NCBI GenBank assembly: GCA_030562195.1
Contig: JAUJPP010000005.1
Span: 14,504,826-14,568,825, forward strand
DNA: 64,000 nucleotides
Direction of reading: 5' to 3'
Source: Nipponacmea schrenckii
Taxonomy: Eukaryota; Mollusca; Gastropoda; Lottiidae
Numbering within the stretch: position 1 is the first letter of the stretch; each line of letters opens with the position of its first letter. A program made the translations under genes and the position numbers. The notes below the pieces were generated by a model. The model ran no database searches and was not told the DNA's origin. It saw only the letters and a program-made list of their open reading frames with translations. Below are positions 46,559-58,645 of this stretch, in pieces.

Positions 46559-48518
46559 GATTCAAATGATTAGATAAAATAAATAGGGATTTGTCGAAGT
46601 ATTTATAGATTTACTAAATGAAACAATGATTTGATTGGATCCTTATAGGGGCCGTCACTAGGGCCTTTTTGTATAAAATATCTTTTAGTCCGTTATGTCT
46701 TTCATCGCGACTTCAAACGTTACAGTTAAAGTGATATTGTTAGCGGATATCATAGGCTATCTATGGTGGCTTTAATATTTATCAGATAATAATTCCTGAA
46801 ATTTTTAATTTAATAATTTCACCAATATAAGTGAATTATTTCGTTTTTGAACCACCGTAGCTAAAACGTATTGATATAGCATTTGAAATATGTAATTATT
46901 AAAATGGTGTACAGTTAGGGGTGTAAAACTTTAATTCTTCCCTTTCCATGCAAGCTTGTATTTTAATAATTAAACTGTAAAACTCTGTGCTTCGAGGACT
47001 TTTATTTCCACCATACCATAACATTGTACTCTCTAGAATTCCTGATATTCCAAATCTTGCCACCGAACAAGATCTATAACAATATTTTGAATAAACATGA
47101 AAACATGAACGTGTTTTTAAGCAGTGGCAATTGATCTTGAACAATGTAGGCTAAATATTAATCTAAAACACGACTTTGATCAATTTGGATTTCTCTGTAC
47201 CTCATCAAATTCTCTGTATTCTTTTCTATTTTACTATGCCAGTTTTTTTTGTTTTTTTTTTTTTTTAATTCTAGATATATAACTTTTACAACAAAAGAGA
47301 ATGGACTATACATATATATATATATGTGCATCTTTAAGTTTATTTCGATTCGAATAGTATGTTCATTTCGATATTTCTTAATGCCACTCTGTTCATATCA
47401 TTTACATTTGTCTTACACTATCATATTTGAAAGGTTTATATTTATCTCTCTTTGGTTAATCGTACTTAAATAGGCGTTTCATTGTACTTCTTACAATGTT
47501 GTTTTTATTCATGTATTTTATCAAATTTATGTTACAGCCAAGTTCTTGAGTGCAAATTTCAAAGCGGGTTAAATCGAAAAAGAAGCCGACATTAGATAAG
47601 TGGACATATACATTTGATTGTTCGGCATAGGATAGAAGTACTGCAGGCGTAAAATTTATTATTTTTTCTGTTGTAACGGAAATTTACAAAACCTTTTATC
47701 TAAGGTCTTTCTGAAGTTCAAGCTACCGTAAAAATAGTCACTGCCTTATTGCTTTGGTGGTCAATACTTCAACACATTTCACATTTCTTACGATTTAGTT
47801 AACACATTAGTGCAGACGTTATACTTTATATTACTGGACACATTTTTCAACAATCACCACAGAGAAGAATTAGGATTTTTGTACTATAGCCTTTGGTATG
47901 TATGGTTTTACGTACACATGTACATAAGGACGGATGAATTGTACATAATAACGAAGGATAATTTTAATGATTATCTATGTGTCCAAATGTATATCTCCTG
48001 TCACCGGATTTGGAAATAATTCTCTATCAGTTTACATTAGTTTCGCCTTCACCCAGGCCCGTAACTAAGAAATATCCACCCTTGAAAAATTTATGTCCGC
48101 TTATGTGTGTTTATCGTGAAAGGAATATTAGAATCTTAGAATAGACATATATTTTTTTTAGCTTCAAACTTAATTTTCAGCGTATAAATTCATACATTGG
48201 ACTTCTCAAGTTCCACGAACAAAGAATAAAATACCTATATAATACGATACTTTCATTTACTAAGTAATTTTTGAAAACGCTTGTAAGTTTATTTATTCTA
48301 AAGAATATTTCTTTATAGTTTTATAGATAATTGCAATAGATAATGTGGTATAGTTTTGACACCAGACACATTTCAATTATTTGTAATCCCTAAGCGGGCG
48401 TATACTTTAAAGATATATCACCGTATTAACACATTCTTTCTTTTCTTTTTTTACAAAAAAAAAAAAAAAAAAAAAATCACTATTGGACAGTTAAAGAAAA
48501 AGTTATTGAGGATACAAT
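46559..48518. other. Divergent spacer between SGNH-like gene and large gene
   Basis: About 2 kb without a convincing gene; promoters for both divergent genes should lie here. A run of 24 A occurs just before exon 1. TTGGACAG at 48484-48491 looks like a possible splice acceptor, so an untranslated upstream exon is conceivable. Confidence 0.4.
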
Positions 48519-48530
48519 ATGAAAGGGCCG
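48519..48530 (+). other. Exon 1 of the large fusion gene
   Basis: Twelve coding bases (Met-Lys-Gly-Pro) precede a strong donor GTAAGT at 48531. Joined to exon 2 they read on in frame into LRLRGGGRRRKKDELE. A different unseen 5' exon is possible, but this choice is supported by the upstream in-frame stop and the phase-0 join. Confidence 0.6.
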
Positions 48531-51500
48531 GTAAGTTAAATGACATTTCCTTAAAAAAAAACAATTATCATCTCTACTGTATTATAATACCATCTCTAAT
48601 CTATTACTATCTCTATTCTATTATAATATCTACTCTATACCATCTCTATTCTATTACCATCTCTATTCTATTATAATATCTACTCTATTACTATCTCTAC
48701 TCGATTACCATCTCTATTCTATTATAATATTTATCTCTATTACCATCTCTACTCTATTACCATCTCTATTCTATCTACACATCTCTATTCTATTAATATC
48801 TACTCTATTACTATCTCTATTCTATTACCATCTCTACTCGATTACCATCTCTATTCTATTATAATATTTACTCTATTACCATCTCTACTCTATTACCATC
48901 TCTATTCTATTACCATCTCTATTCTATTATAACATCTCTATTCTATTACCATCTCTACTCTATTACCATCTCTATTCTATTATAATATCTACTCTATTAC
49001 ATCTCTACTCTATTACCATCTCTATTCTATTATAATACCATCTCTATTCTATTACCATCTCTACTCTATTACCAATTCTATTACTATCTTATTTATTACC
49101 ATCTCTACTCTATTACCATCTCTATTCTATTACAATCTCTATCTATTATATACCATCATCTATTCTATTACTATACCATCTCTATTCTATTACCATATCT
49201 ACTCTATTACCATCTCTACTCTATTACCATCTCTATTCTATTACCATCTCTATTCTATTACCATCTCTACTCTATTATAATACCATCTATACATCTCTAT
49301 TATACCCTCTCTATTCTATTATAATCTCTATTCTATTACCATCTCTACTCTATTACCATCTCTATTCTATTACAATCTCTATTCTATTATAATATCTACT
49401 CTATTACCATCTCTACTCTATTACCATCTCTATTCTATACCATCTTATCATATTACCATCTCTACTCTATTACCATCTCTATTCTATTACCATCTCTATT
49501 CTATTACCATCTCTACTCTATTACCATCTCTATCTATTACCATCTCTATTCTATTACAATCTCTATTCTATTACAATCTCTACTCTATTACCATCTCTAC
49601 TCTATTACCATCTCTATTCTATTACCATCTCTACTCTATTATAATACCATCATCTATTCTATTACCATCTCTATTCTATTACCATCTCTACTCTATTACC
49701 ATCTCTATTCTATTACCATCTCTATTCTATTACCATCTCTACTCTATTACAGTCTCTACTCTATTACAATCTCTATTCTATTACCATCTCTACTATATTA
49801 CAATCTCTACTATATTACCATCTCTATTATATTACCATCTCTATTATATTACAATCTCTACTCTATTATAATATCATATATATTCTATTACTATCTCTAT
49901 TCTATTATAATATCTACTCTATAACCATCTCTATTATATTACCATCTATACTCTATTACAATCTCTACTATATTACCATCACTATTATATTACCATCTCT
50001 ATTATATTACAATCTCTACTCTATTATAATATCATATATATTCTATTACTATCTCTATTCTATTATAATATCTACTCTATAACCATCTCTATTATATTAC
50101 CATCTCTTTTATATTACAATCTCTACTCTATTATAATACCATATCTATTCTATTACTATCTCTATTCTATTATAATATCTACTCTATACCATCTTTATAC
50201 AATTATCATCTCAACTCAATTACAATCTCTACTCTATTACCATCTCTATTCTATTACCATCTCTACTCTATTAACATCTCTATTCTATTACCATCTCTAT
50301 TCTATCATCATCTGTACTATATTACCATCTCTATTCTATTACCATCTCTATTCTATTATAATCTCTACTCTATTACCATCTCTATTCTATTACCATCTCT
50401 ACTCTATTAACATCTCTACGCTATTACCATCTCTAATCTATTACCATCTCTACTATTACCATCTCTATTCTATTACCATCTCTATTCTATTACCATCTCT
50501 ACTCTATTACCATCTCTACTCTATTACCATGTCTATTCTATTACCATCTCTACTCTATTACCATCTCTATTCTATTACCATGTCTATTCTATTACCATCT
50601 CTATTCTATTACCATCTCTATTCTATTACCATCCTACTCTATTACCATCTCTACTCTATTACCATGTCTATTCTATTACCATGTCTACTCTATTACCATC
50701 TCTATTCTATTACCATCCCTATTCTATTACCATCTCTTCTCTATTACCATCAATTTTTTACTTTCCTTTTAGTTAAGATTGAGAGGAGGTGGAAGAAGGA
50801 GAAAAAAGGACGAATTAGAACATGACACATATTACATTATTGAGACAATACGTGAAGTAATGAATTCGAAAGATTGGTCTAATGAATCTTATTCATGGCG
50901 CGTAAAAAATGGAATATGGTTTGTTGTTGCCAATAGGCTAGGATGGGGTATACGTGATGTGAGAAATAGAAAACAGTTGTACGAACTATGGAAGAAGAAT
51001 CAAGATCTTTTTTTGGTGAGTAATGATAATAATATTTGAGTACCGGGTAGTCAATATTTCGGCAAGAACATGCTTTTTGTATCAAATACAGAAGTGAGAC
51101 TTGGGATGAAAACCACACCATTTGAGTTATATCATATACAGTAAGGGCTATATTAAAGGCTGTTATGTCGACATTTTTCAGAATGAAGACAGTGCTGTTG
51201 TCGAAAATCGCGACGAATTAATGAACGATAATATACAGCCGAATGAAGAAAGCTTTGAAACTTTTAATGTAGCAAAATCAGACAACGTTTATGCCCATGG
51301 ATCCGGTAAGTAGTTCTACTTTACAAGAGAAGGTCAGAGTATAAGATATCAAACACCTAACACCCCCTTGACCAAATATATGTATATTTGGTCAAAGGGG
51401 TTTACCGTATCGCTCTAACCATTACCGTATCAAACTTTGTCTTTTAGGACCAATCTTCTAAGTCCATTTTTTTTCTACGATACCTTCTCTTTTATATAAA

Positions 51501-54500
51501 TAAACTACTCTGTTACTATCTATATTCTATTACAATCTCTATTCTATTACCATCTCTACTCTATTACCATCTCTATTCTATTACCATCTATACTCTATTA
51601 CACTCTCTACTCTATTACCATCTATACCATTCCTATTATATTACCATCTCTACTCTTTTACCATCTATACTCTATTACACTCTCTACTCTATTACCATCT
51701 ATACTCTATTACAATCTCTGTTATATTACCATCTCTATTCTATTACAGTCTCTACTCTATTGCAGTCTCTATTCTAATACAATATCTACTCTGTTACCAT
51801 CTCTATTCTATTACCATCTATACTCTATTACCATGTCGGTTCTATTACCATCTCTACTCTATTACAATCTCTACTCTATTTTATTACAATCTCTACTCTA
51901 TTACAATCTCTACTTTATTGCACCCTCTACTATATTACCATCTCTATTCTATTACAATCTCTATTCTATTACCATCTCTATTATTGTACTATATTTAGTT
52001 TTTTTTAAATTATTTATACTTAACTTGGTATGTGTTTTAGCAAACGTTTTTCATTTATAATCATAGACGCACTTACCTCTTTTAGATCCACAATTGCCTA
52101 GAATATCGCTAAGGAAAAGAAAGGTTTTTAAAAGACAGTCGTTTATATATGATCCTTATTGTAAACGAAGCAAAAACACCTTTTGCATTTGTAAGAAATC
52201 GTATGATTATAAAAATGGTGAAGACATGATATGCTGCGATATTTGTGGAGAATGGTATCATTATCCATGTATTGGGGTAAGCCCAAACATTGCTAGACTA
52301 AGTAGTCAAGGCGATAATACGGAATTTCGATGTGCGTACAACGCTTGTAATTCTGGGTTAAGGTATTATAATGTAAACAACATTGTTCTTCAGGAAGGTT
52401 CTTTAGCCAATTACGAAAGTATTAAATTTGAAAGAGACGGCCATTTCTTGTTTGAACGAGTAGGAAACTGTCTCCACATTGTCTTTAATAATAGCAATTA
52501 TAAGAATACGATATTCTTAGACATTGACAAAGAAGAATTGTGTGATAATTCATCTGGATTATCTCCAAGTTTTTCCACATCAATAAATACAATAAAAGGT
52601 GTTATTGATGATGTATTAAACATTGCTCATTCGATGAGCATTTCTTTGAATGTTGCTCAGTATAATGTTTTCAGCCACCGACTTCTTGATCTTCAACTCC
52701 AACTGGATAATTTGAATTCATCGCATAGAAGCGAATGTTATGGTACAATGAGAAAATATTGCAAGGATGTTACCAATCTGGTACAAAGGCTTCAGGATGT
52801 TATTGATGTACTTACAGAAGAAGGCGAAACTAACATCAGCTTAGATGAAAGAGAAAAGTTACAATCTAAAATCCGTGCTGAAACTGAAGGATCTCCTAAT
52901 TGTTATATTTCTAGCGATGACGATCCCAAAGAATCATTTGCAAAGAAAGGGGATTATCCAATTTTAGACGAAGAAACGTGGTCTGATCTAGATATTGACG
53001 TAATTGACGAAAATAACGCTCAAGACAATGCAGTTTTTGATAACAAGAGTTATGTCAGCAATCAAATCGACAGAAACAAGTCTTCAATGTTGGAGAAAAC
53101 ATTTGATTATAGTTCAGATTCATATCTGAAAGGGTATTCTTGCCGGGAAACTCTTTCAAAAAATCCCGATTGTTCTTCTTCAGTACTGGATAAAGAGACG
53201 ATAGGAAACATTCTTGCTTGTGAAATACCGCAATCGGAATATATTTCAGCAGAACTGCCACCTAATGCAAAATTCAATGTTGATGTCAACCTATGGAACG
53301 AATTGTATGGGAAATTAGAAATGACAAATGCTGAAAGGAAAAAAAATGGATTAAAACCTGCGCGCACGCTTCCAAAAGGGGAATGGCAAAAGTTAATTGC
53401 AATGGGTATATCAGCTTCAAACCCATATTGCGTTTTTATGTATAAGGAACATAAGGTATCTGTAGCGTACAATAAGAAAAAAAAGAAAACATCTGCTCTT
53501 TTTTCCGCTCATGGATCATGCAAGTTCGATTCTTGTACCGTAAATATATCTATCAAAATGAATACTTTACCAGAAATGATTGTAAGCTACAGCGGAATGG
53601 TTAATCATCTAATAACCGAAATTAGGGCCAGACCTATTCGAACTGGAGAGAGAAGACTTCTAAGAGATATTTTTTCATGTGGAAAAAAGCCCATGAAACA
53701 TAAAGCAGAAATTATGGAGAAAAAAGGAAACACTAGTTTGATATTCGGCAATATGAACGATAAAGGGGTGAGTAAGTCTGTTTTAAGTAACATTTCTGTT
53801 GAAAGTCATCAACTTGGCAGGATGGACAAAGATGTCTTCAAGAGCCTTTTGAAGTTAAAGGAAAGGTTTCATGACGATTTAAAAGCTGGAAACAGTTCTG
53901 GATTTATACAGGATATTGGTCTTTGTCCATTCTTTATTTATTATTGGCTACCAAACAGTTTACTAATGTGGAACAAAATGGCGAAGACAAACGTCGCATA
54001 TATTGACGCAACAGGTGGGGTTACCAGGAAGACTTCTTCAAACACACAGGTATTGTATTATGAACTCAGTTTCCAGAATCCAATTCCTGGTCAGCCATCC
54101 ATTCCCATTGTAGGCGCTCTTCTAGAGAAACAGAATCAGCCCCATATTTCGGCTTTTTTGAACCATTTTAGATATTCTGAAAAAGTAGCAAAAGGAAGAT
54201 CCAACATCGCACAGCCTCTCCAGATTAATTGCGATTGGGGTATGGCAATTGTTCTTTCCGTTTTGAATGTTTTCAATTCTGAATCCATGTCCACTTATTT
54301 ATCAAGAACATGGAAAATATTAAGTGGATCCGCTAGTGAATCAGACTTTAAAAAGACTACTATACATATCTGTCTTAGTCACCACATGAAAATAATGAAA
54401 AAGAATTGTATCAATTCCGGCAAAAGAAATTTCGACTTCAAAATGTATTACTGCAGTTTGCTTGTAAATTGCCGTACTTTGGTGGAAGTAAAGGAAATTT

Positions 54501-57500
54501 TGGAACATGGAGCAGCTATATTTCTCAGTCAATACATTAACCAATCAAGTTTGTCACACTCTGAAAGTCTTATTCAGAAGATGAACAAAATGAATACATC
54601 CCTTGTTGACGTTGATGAGGGTAGTCTAGTAAACAGCGCACTTATTTGTGATGAACCTACAAAAGGTAATTATTTTACTGAAGAGGATGAAATTATTCGT
54701 TCAAAGTCTTCCGAATTTAAAAAATGGGGTGAGGAAATTTTAGCGAACGCAAAATTGAATGTATGCAACGATTCGGGTGATGAAAACAGTAGATATTGTC
54801 CAACTTTCATACAGCTCATTTTTGATAGTTACATACCTACACTGCCTCTTTGGTCCAACATTATGCTCGGAGATCTTACCCGTCATTCAGACATCTATAC
54901 CAATCCTCAAATTATTAGACCATCTCAGAATTTAAAGACCAGCAACAATCTAGCGGAGCAGCGTTTCACTGTCTTAAAACACATTTTTCTGGGTGGAAAG
55001 AAGCAGCTTAGGTATGATGATTTTTCTCTCGAATTAGAGAAAGTATATACTTCATGCCAGAAAATGTCCGTATTAGCAATGCTCAAGAAGCCGAAAATAC
55101 AATTAGATGTCAAGCTTAAAAAATCCCAGACCATGGTTGAGGAAGGCTGGAAGAAAAGTATCAAAGTAATTCCTAATAATATAGGGAAATATCAACAACC
55201 CCCACATAGTGCAATGGCTGTAATCAAAACACCAACAAAGGTTGCAAGGATTGGTTCCGGAATTCCAAATTTAGGAAATACTTGCTGGTTTAGTTCTGTT
55301 TTGCAAGCAATAAATGCAAGTAATTTGGCAGCTTCTTTGATACGAAATAAAATAAATACCATTGATGCAGAAATGAAGAATATAATTTCTATATTAGAAT
55401 TTCTACAATCAAAGAAGGACAATGTCCCTAAAAAGCTTTTAACATCATTATTTACAAAAAACTCATCTGATATTTTTCGCAATGTGCAACAGGATGCATC
55501 TGAATTTTTAACAGGATATATGTCGCAACATATTATGGATGAAAATGTATGTTTTGCAGAAACAAACACTGAATTAAGATGTTGTAATTGTAATTATTCA
55601 TCAGCTAACCAAAAAAGAGAATTTTGTATTTTATTGACCTTGCCAGAAAAACAGAAAGGAATGTTTTTTATTCAAGATCTTTTAAGAAGACAAGATTCCG
55701 CAAAACTAATTGATGGTATTAAATGTCGTGGGTGTGGTCAGGAGGAAACAACGACGATGGCCACAGAATTTACCAAGTTGCCTGAAACACTAATATTAAT
55801 AATGAAAAGGTACACCCAGTGTAATCAAAAGATTACTAAAAACTACATTGATATTGTGCCTGATGAGACTTTAGTCTTATTAGATCAAGAGTTCAGATTA
55901 AAGTCTCTTGTTTCTCATCACGGTGTAATGGGAAATGGTGGACATTATACCACTCAGGTAATTACAGAAGACAAGAAAATAATCAATTATGATGATAACA
56001 GCATTGAGACGTCATCATTAAATGAAGAATGGCCTCTCTATCTTAGAAAAAATTGTTATATTTTATTCTACAATAAAATTTACCAAAGATCTCAATCGTC
56101 GATACCTATGGCTTATCCTTCCTTCTCAAGCAAAGATATACACTTAGACTTTGAAATGGAAAATCGAAATTGTATAGTGTTAATAATAGAGTTTCTTTCT
56201 GATTCAAGGGCTTTTGAAAACGCCATGGAGGTTGCGTCGACTACATCTTTATTCGTAAGCGCAATACAAAAAAAAGAATATTCAAAGATTTTTGCTTGGA
56301 TGAAAGCTTCTTCTGGTGATGGCATTGATAACATAGATTTACTCAAATTTTTGATAAATGGTATTTCCACTTCTGTATATGATCCCCTTTTTACAACTGA
56401 CTTGTCCACGTACTCTTTATGTAGACGTTGTGAAGATAAAGTTTCAGTCTGTATTAAAATATGTGTTGAGACCATCGGTGAATTAACACCACAGCATATT
56501 CATTTGATGATGAAGACAAAAGCTTTTAACGTTTTAAAGCAAACAAATAATACAAGCTGTGAAAAATGCAGCAATAATAGGACTTTCATCCTAGGGGCGT
56601 TTGAAAGCCTACCGTGGTCGTTTATTTTTCACATATCTTGTAAACAAGTAACATTTCCATGTGTAACAACACTGGATTTGTCTATTCTACTTAAAACGAT
56701 TTATCCATTTAGAACAGAGATTTACAAATTAAGTAGTTTGCTTTTGATACACAACAACGCATTATTAGTATTGCGTATGTGTGACAGCAAATGGCAAGTT
56801 AATGACAAATTTGTAAATGGAGATGAAATTAAACAGATGTGGATCAAATCTGAATCCTGTATCATGAGATTTGACAAGTCAGAAAGTAAATCACTGTCAA
56901 TAGCAAACATAAACGTGGGTGAAAACTCGCCATTTGCGACAGAACTAAACTATTTTCATCATGAAGATATTTTAAGTACCTTTACAAGCAAATCATACAA
57001 CGGTCGGACAATTACGTCTGGCATGATTGATGTGATTATGTCTGATTCTCTTTTTGATTGTGAGATAATCGGCTCATATATGGCTCTCTTAGCCAGAAGT
57101 GTAACGGAGAAAGGAACTGGAATGGAACAAGAAACCGGAGATAATCGAATGTCTCGAGTTCTGCATTTACCACCGGGATGGTTTATGCAGAGGTTATTTT
57201 TTGAATGTAATCCGTCTCTACCCAAACCAGAAGTAGTACTATCTAATCGTGATAGATGGATGAATAACCAATATATATTAATACCAGCCAATATTTACGG
57301 CAATCATTGGATATTGCTCATGGTGGACACAATAAAAAGAGAGATTATATATTGTAACTCAACTGGAGAAGTGTTTGATGATGTTATTATACAACTAGTC
57401 AAATGCCTTTGTCAACAGTTTTTTAAGCAATTTTTAACACCATTTAAAATCAACTCTTGGAAACTTGTATATTATCATAAACAAGCCACCTATCCACTAC

Positions 57501-57643
57501 AATCTGACACTATTAGTTGCGGACCTTACATTTGTATGATGGCCAAGGCCATCATGTTTGAAAAAACATTTAAAATGGACTTAAATAAAGTTAGAAAAAC
57601 AATTGGAAAAGAATTAAAAGAAAACAAACTTTATTTGAGTTAA
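48519..57643 (+). CDS. PHD / MULE-like transposase / USP / pseudo-USP / Ulp1 fusion protein, four exons, 1978 aa
   Basis: Exons are 48519-48530, 50773-51015, 51182-51305 and 52086-57643. All three introns are GT-AG and the phases (0, 0, 1) join cleanly; an in-frame stop at 48507 precedes the ATG. Domains: helical Trp-rich segment, 20-85; PHD finger (C4HC3 pattern), about 160-214; zinc-knuckle/FLYWCH-like region, about 560-625; DDE core with Asp767, Asp843, a C-x2-HH at 889-893 and Glu1084 in NNLAEQRF, MULE-like; ubiquitin-specific protease, Cys1193 (NLGNTCW), QQDASEF, zinc CxxC pairs, His1413 (GGHY), Asp1429/1430; a second USP-like domain, about 1480-1730, with zinc pairs Cys1572/1575 and Cys1618/1621 but no catalytic Cys or His; Ulp1/C48 domain, His1867, Asn1884 at the Asp position, Gln1932, Cys1938. 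Probably nuclear; predicted to bind element ends and remove ubiquitin and SUMO. Functions are inferred. Confidence 0.8.
48590..50755 (+). repeat. 17-bp minisatellite filling intron 1
   Basis: The unit CTCTATTCTATTACCAT and variants (ACTCTATTACCAT, TATAATATCTA) repeat about 130 times between the exon-1 donor and the exon-2 acceptor (CCTTTTAG at 50772). Open frames inside, for example 50529-50825, are by-products of the repeat. Confidence 0.95.
51500..51985 (+). repeat. 17-bp minisatellite in intron 3
   Basis: The same unit as in intron 1, about 28 copies, lies between exon 3 (donor GTAAGT at 51306) and exon 4 (acceptor CTCTTTTAG ending 52085). Two introns of one gene carry the same expanded repeat. 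Confidence 0.92.
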
Positions 57644-57699
57644 AACATTGATAAGAAGTCAAAAGAATAAGAAATTAATCTTTAAATGGCATTTAGTAA

Positions 57700-58645
57700 A
57701 GGTGCTAGATCAACAAAACAAATTCTTATGGATACACAGCTGATTCATTCATAAGTGACTCTAGTGACTTCTGTTCAAAAATCAAAAAAATCAAACCATT
57801 AGGGACAATGATATCGTATGATGTGGTTGACTTATTTACAAATGTCCCAAGGAAAGAAGCCCTGGATGTGTTATTCGATAATATAAAACAAAGTGCGACT
57901 CCTCTTGATACTAAACTTAGTCCTGCAAACATCATATTATTAGCTGAAAACTGTCTCAAATCTACATATTTCACCTGGGGAGATGATATATATGAACAAA
58001 TCAGGGGATTACCTATGGGCAGCCCACTTTCTCCACTTTTAGCCGAACAGTACATGACCTATTTTGAACGAAAGGCCTTACAAATCTCTCCCATAAAACC
58101 TATATGCTGGTACAGGAAAGTAGATGACACTTTTGTCATGCTTAAAGAAGAAGACGACCCTAAAACATTACTTGACCATCTCAACAACCAAAGCCAATCA
58201 ATCAAATGCACCATGGAAACCAGCCAAGACAACTCCATTCCGTTCCTAGACATCCTCATCGAAAATACCAATAACCAAATCAGCACCTCAGTTTACAGAA
58301 AACCAACACACACAGACCAGTACCTACATTTCAAATCAAACCACCCCTTACAGACGAAAAAAGGCATCATAACCACCCTTACAAAACGAGCAGTAAACAT
58401 TTGCAGTGAAGATAAACTGGAGAAAGAAATTGACCATCTCAAATACGTCTTCACTAAACTCAACCAGTATCCAGAGCACCTAGTTAACCAGACAATAGCC
58501 AAAGCACGAAAATCATCAACCAATAATGGAAAAACCAAGCCAGAGAAGCCACCAATTATAGTATCCATACCATTTAATGGGAACTCGTCATACAAGATAA
58601 AACGACTACTAAAACAAGCTGGGATTGAAACCGTTTTTTCTGGGC
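57700..58645 (+). pseudogene. Penelope-like element reverse transcriptase fragment
   Basis: The frame (57808-58686, 292 aa from an internal Met, coding back to about 57720) shows the Penelope-type signature: ISYDVVDLFTNVPR (motif A), RGLPMGSPLSPLLAEQYM (motif B), WYRKVDDTFVM (motif C), IPFLDILI, VYRKPTHTDQYLHF and a KKGIITTLTKRA block. It breaks off after KIKRLLKQAGIETVFSG, where a linker and GIY-YIG endonuclease would follow. The N-terminal part is also missing. It lies directly after the large gene and is followed by a second copy of part of that gene, joined at a short microhomology (CAATACAA). Confidence 0.85.

Noticed and set aside
47249..48019. Short Phe/Tyr/Ile-rich frames in the divergent spacer
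   Set aside because: AT-rich composition alone produces such hydrophobic frames; no ATG context, domain or splice support.
50529..50825. 98-residue Leu/Tyr/Ser repeat frame
   Set aside because: Translation of the 17-bp minisatellite in intron 1, running past the exon-2 acceptor in the wrong frame.
52094..57643. A gene start at 52094
   Set aside because: The first codon there is TTG inside an exon. A CTCTTTTAG acceptor at 52085 and phase-matched upstream exons show that the protein begins earlier.
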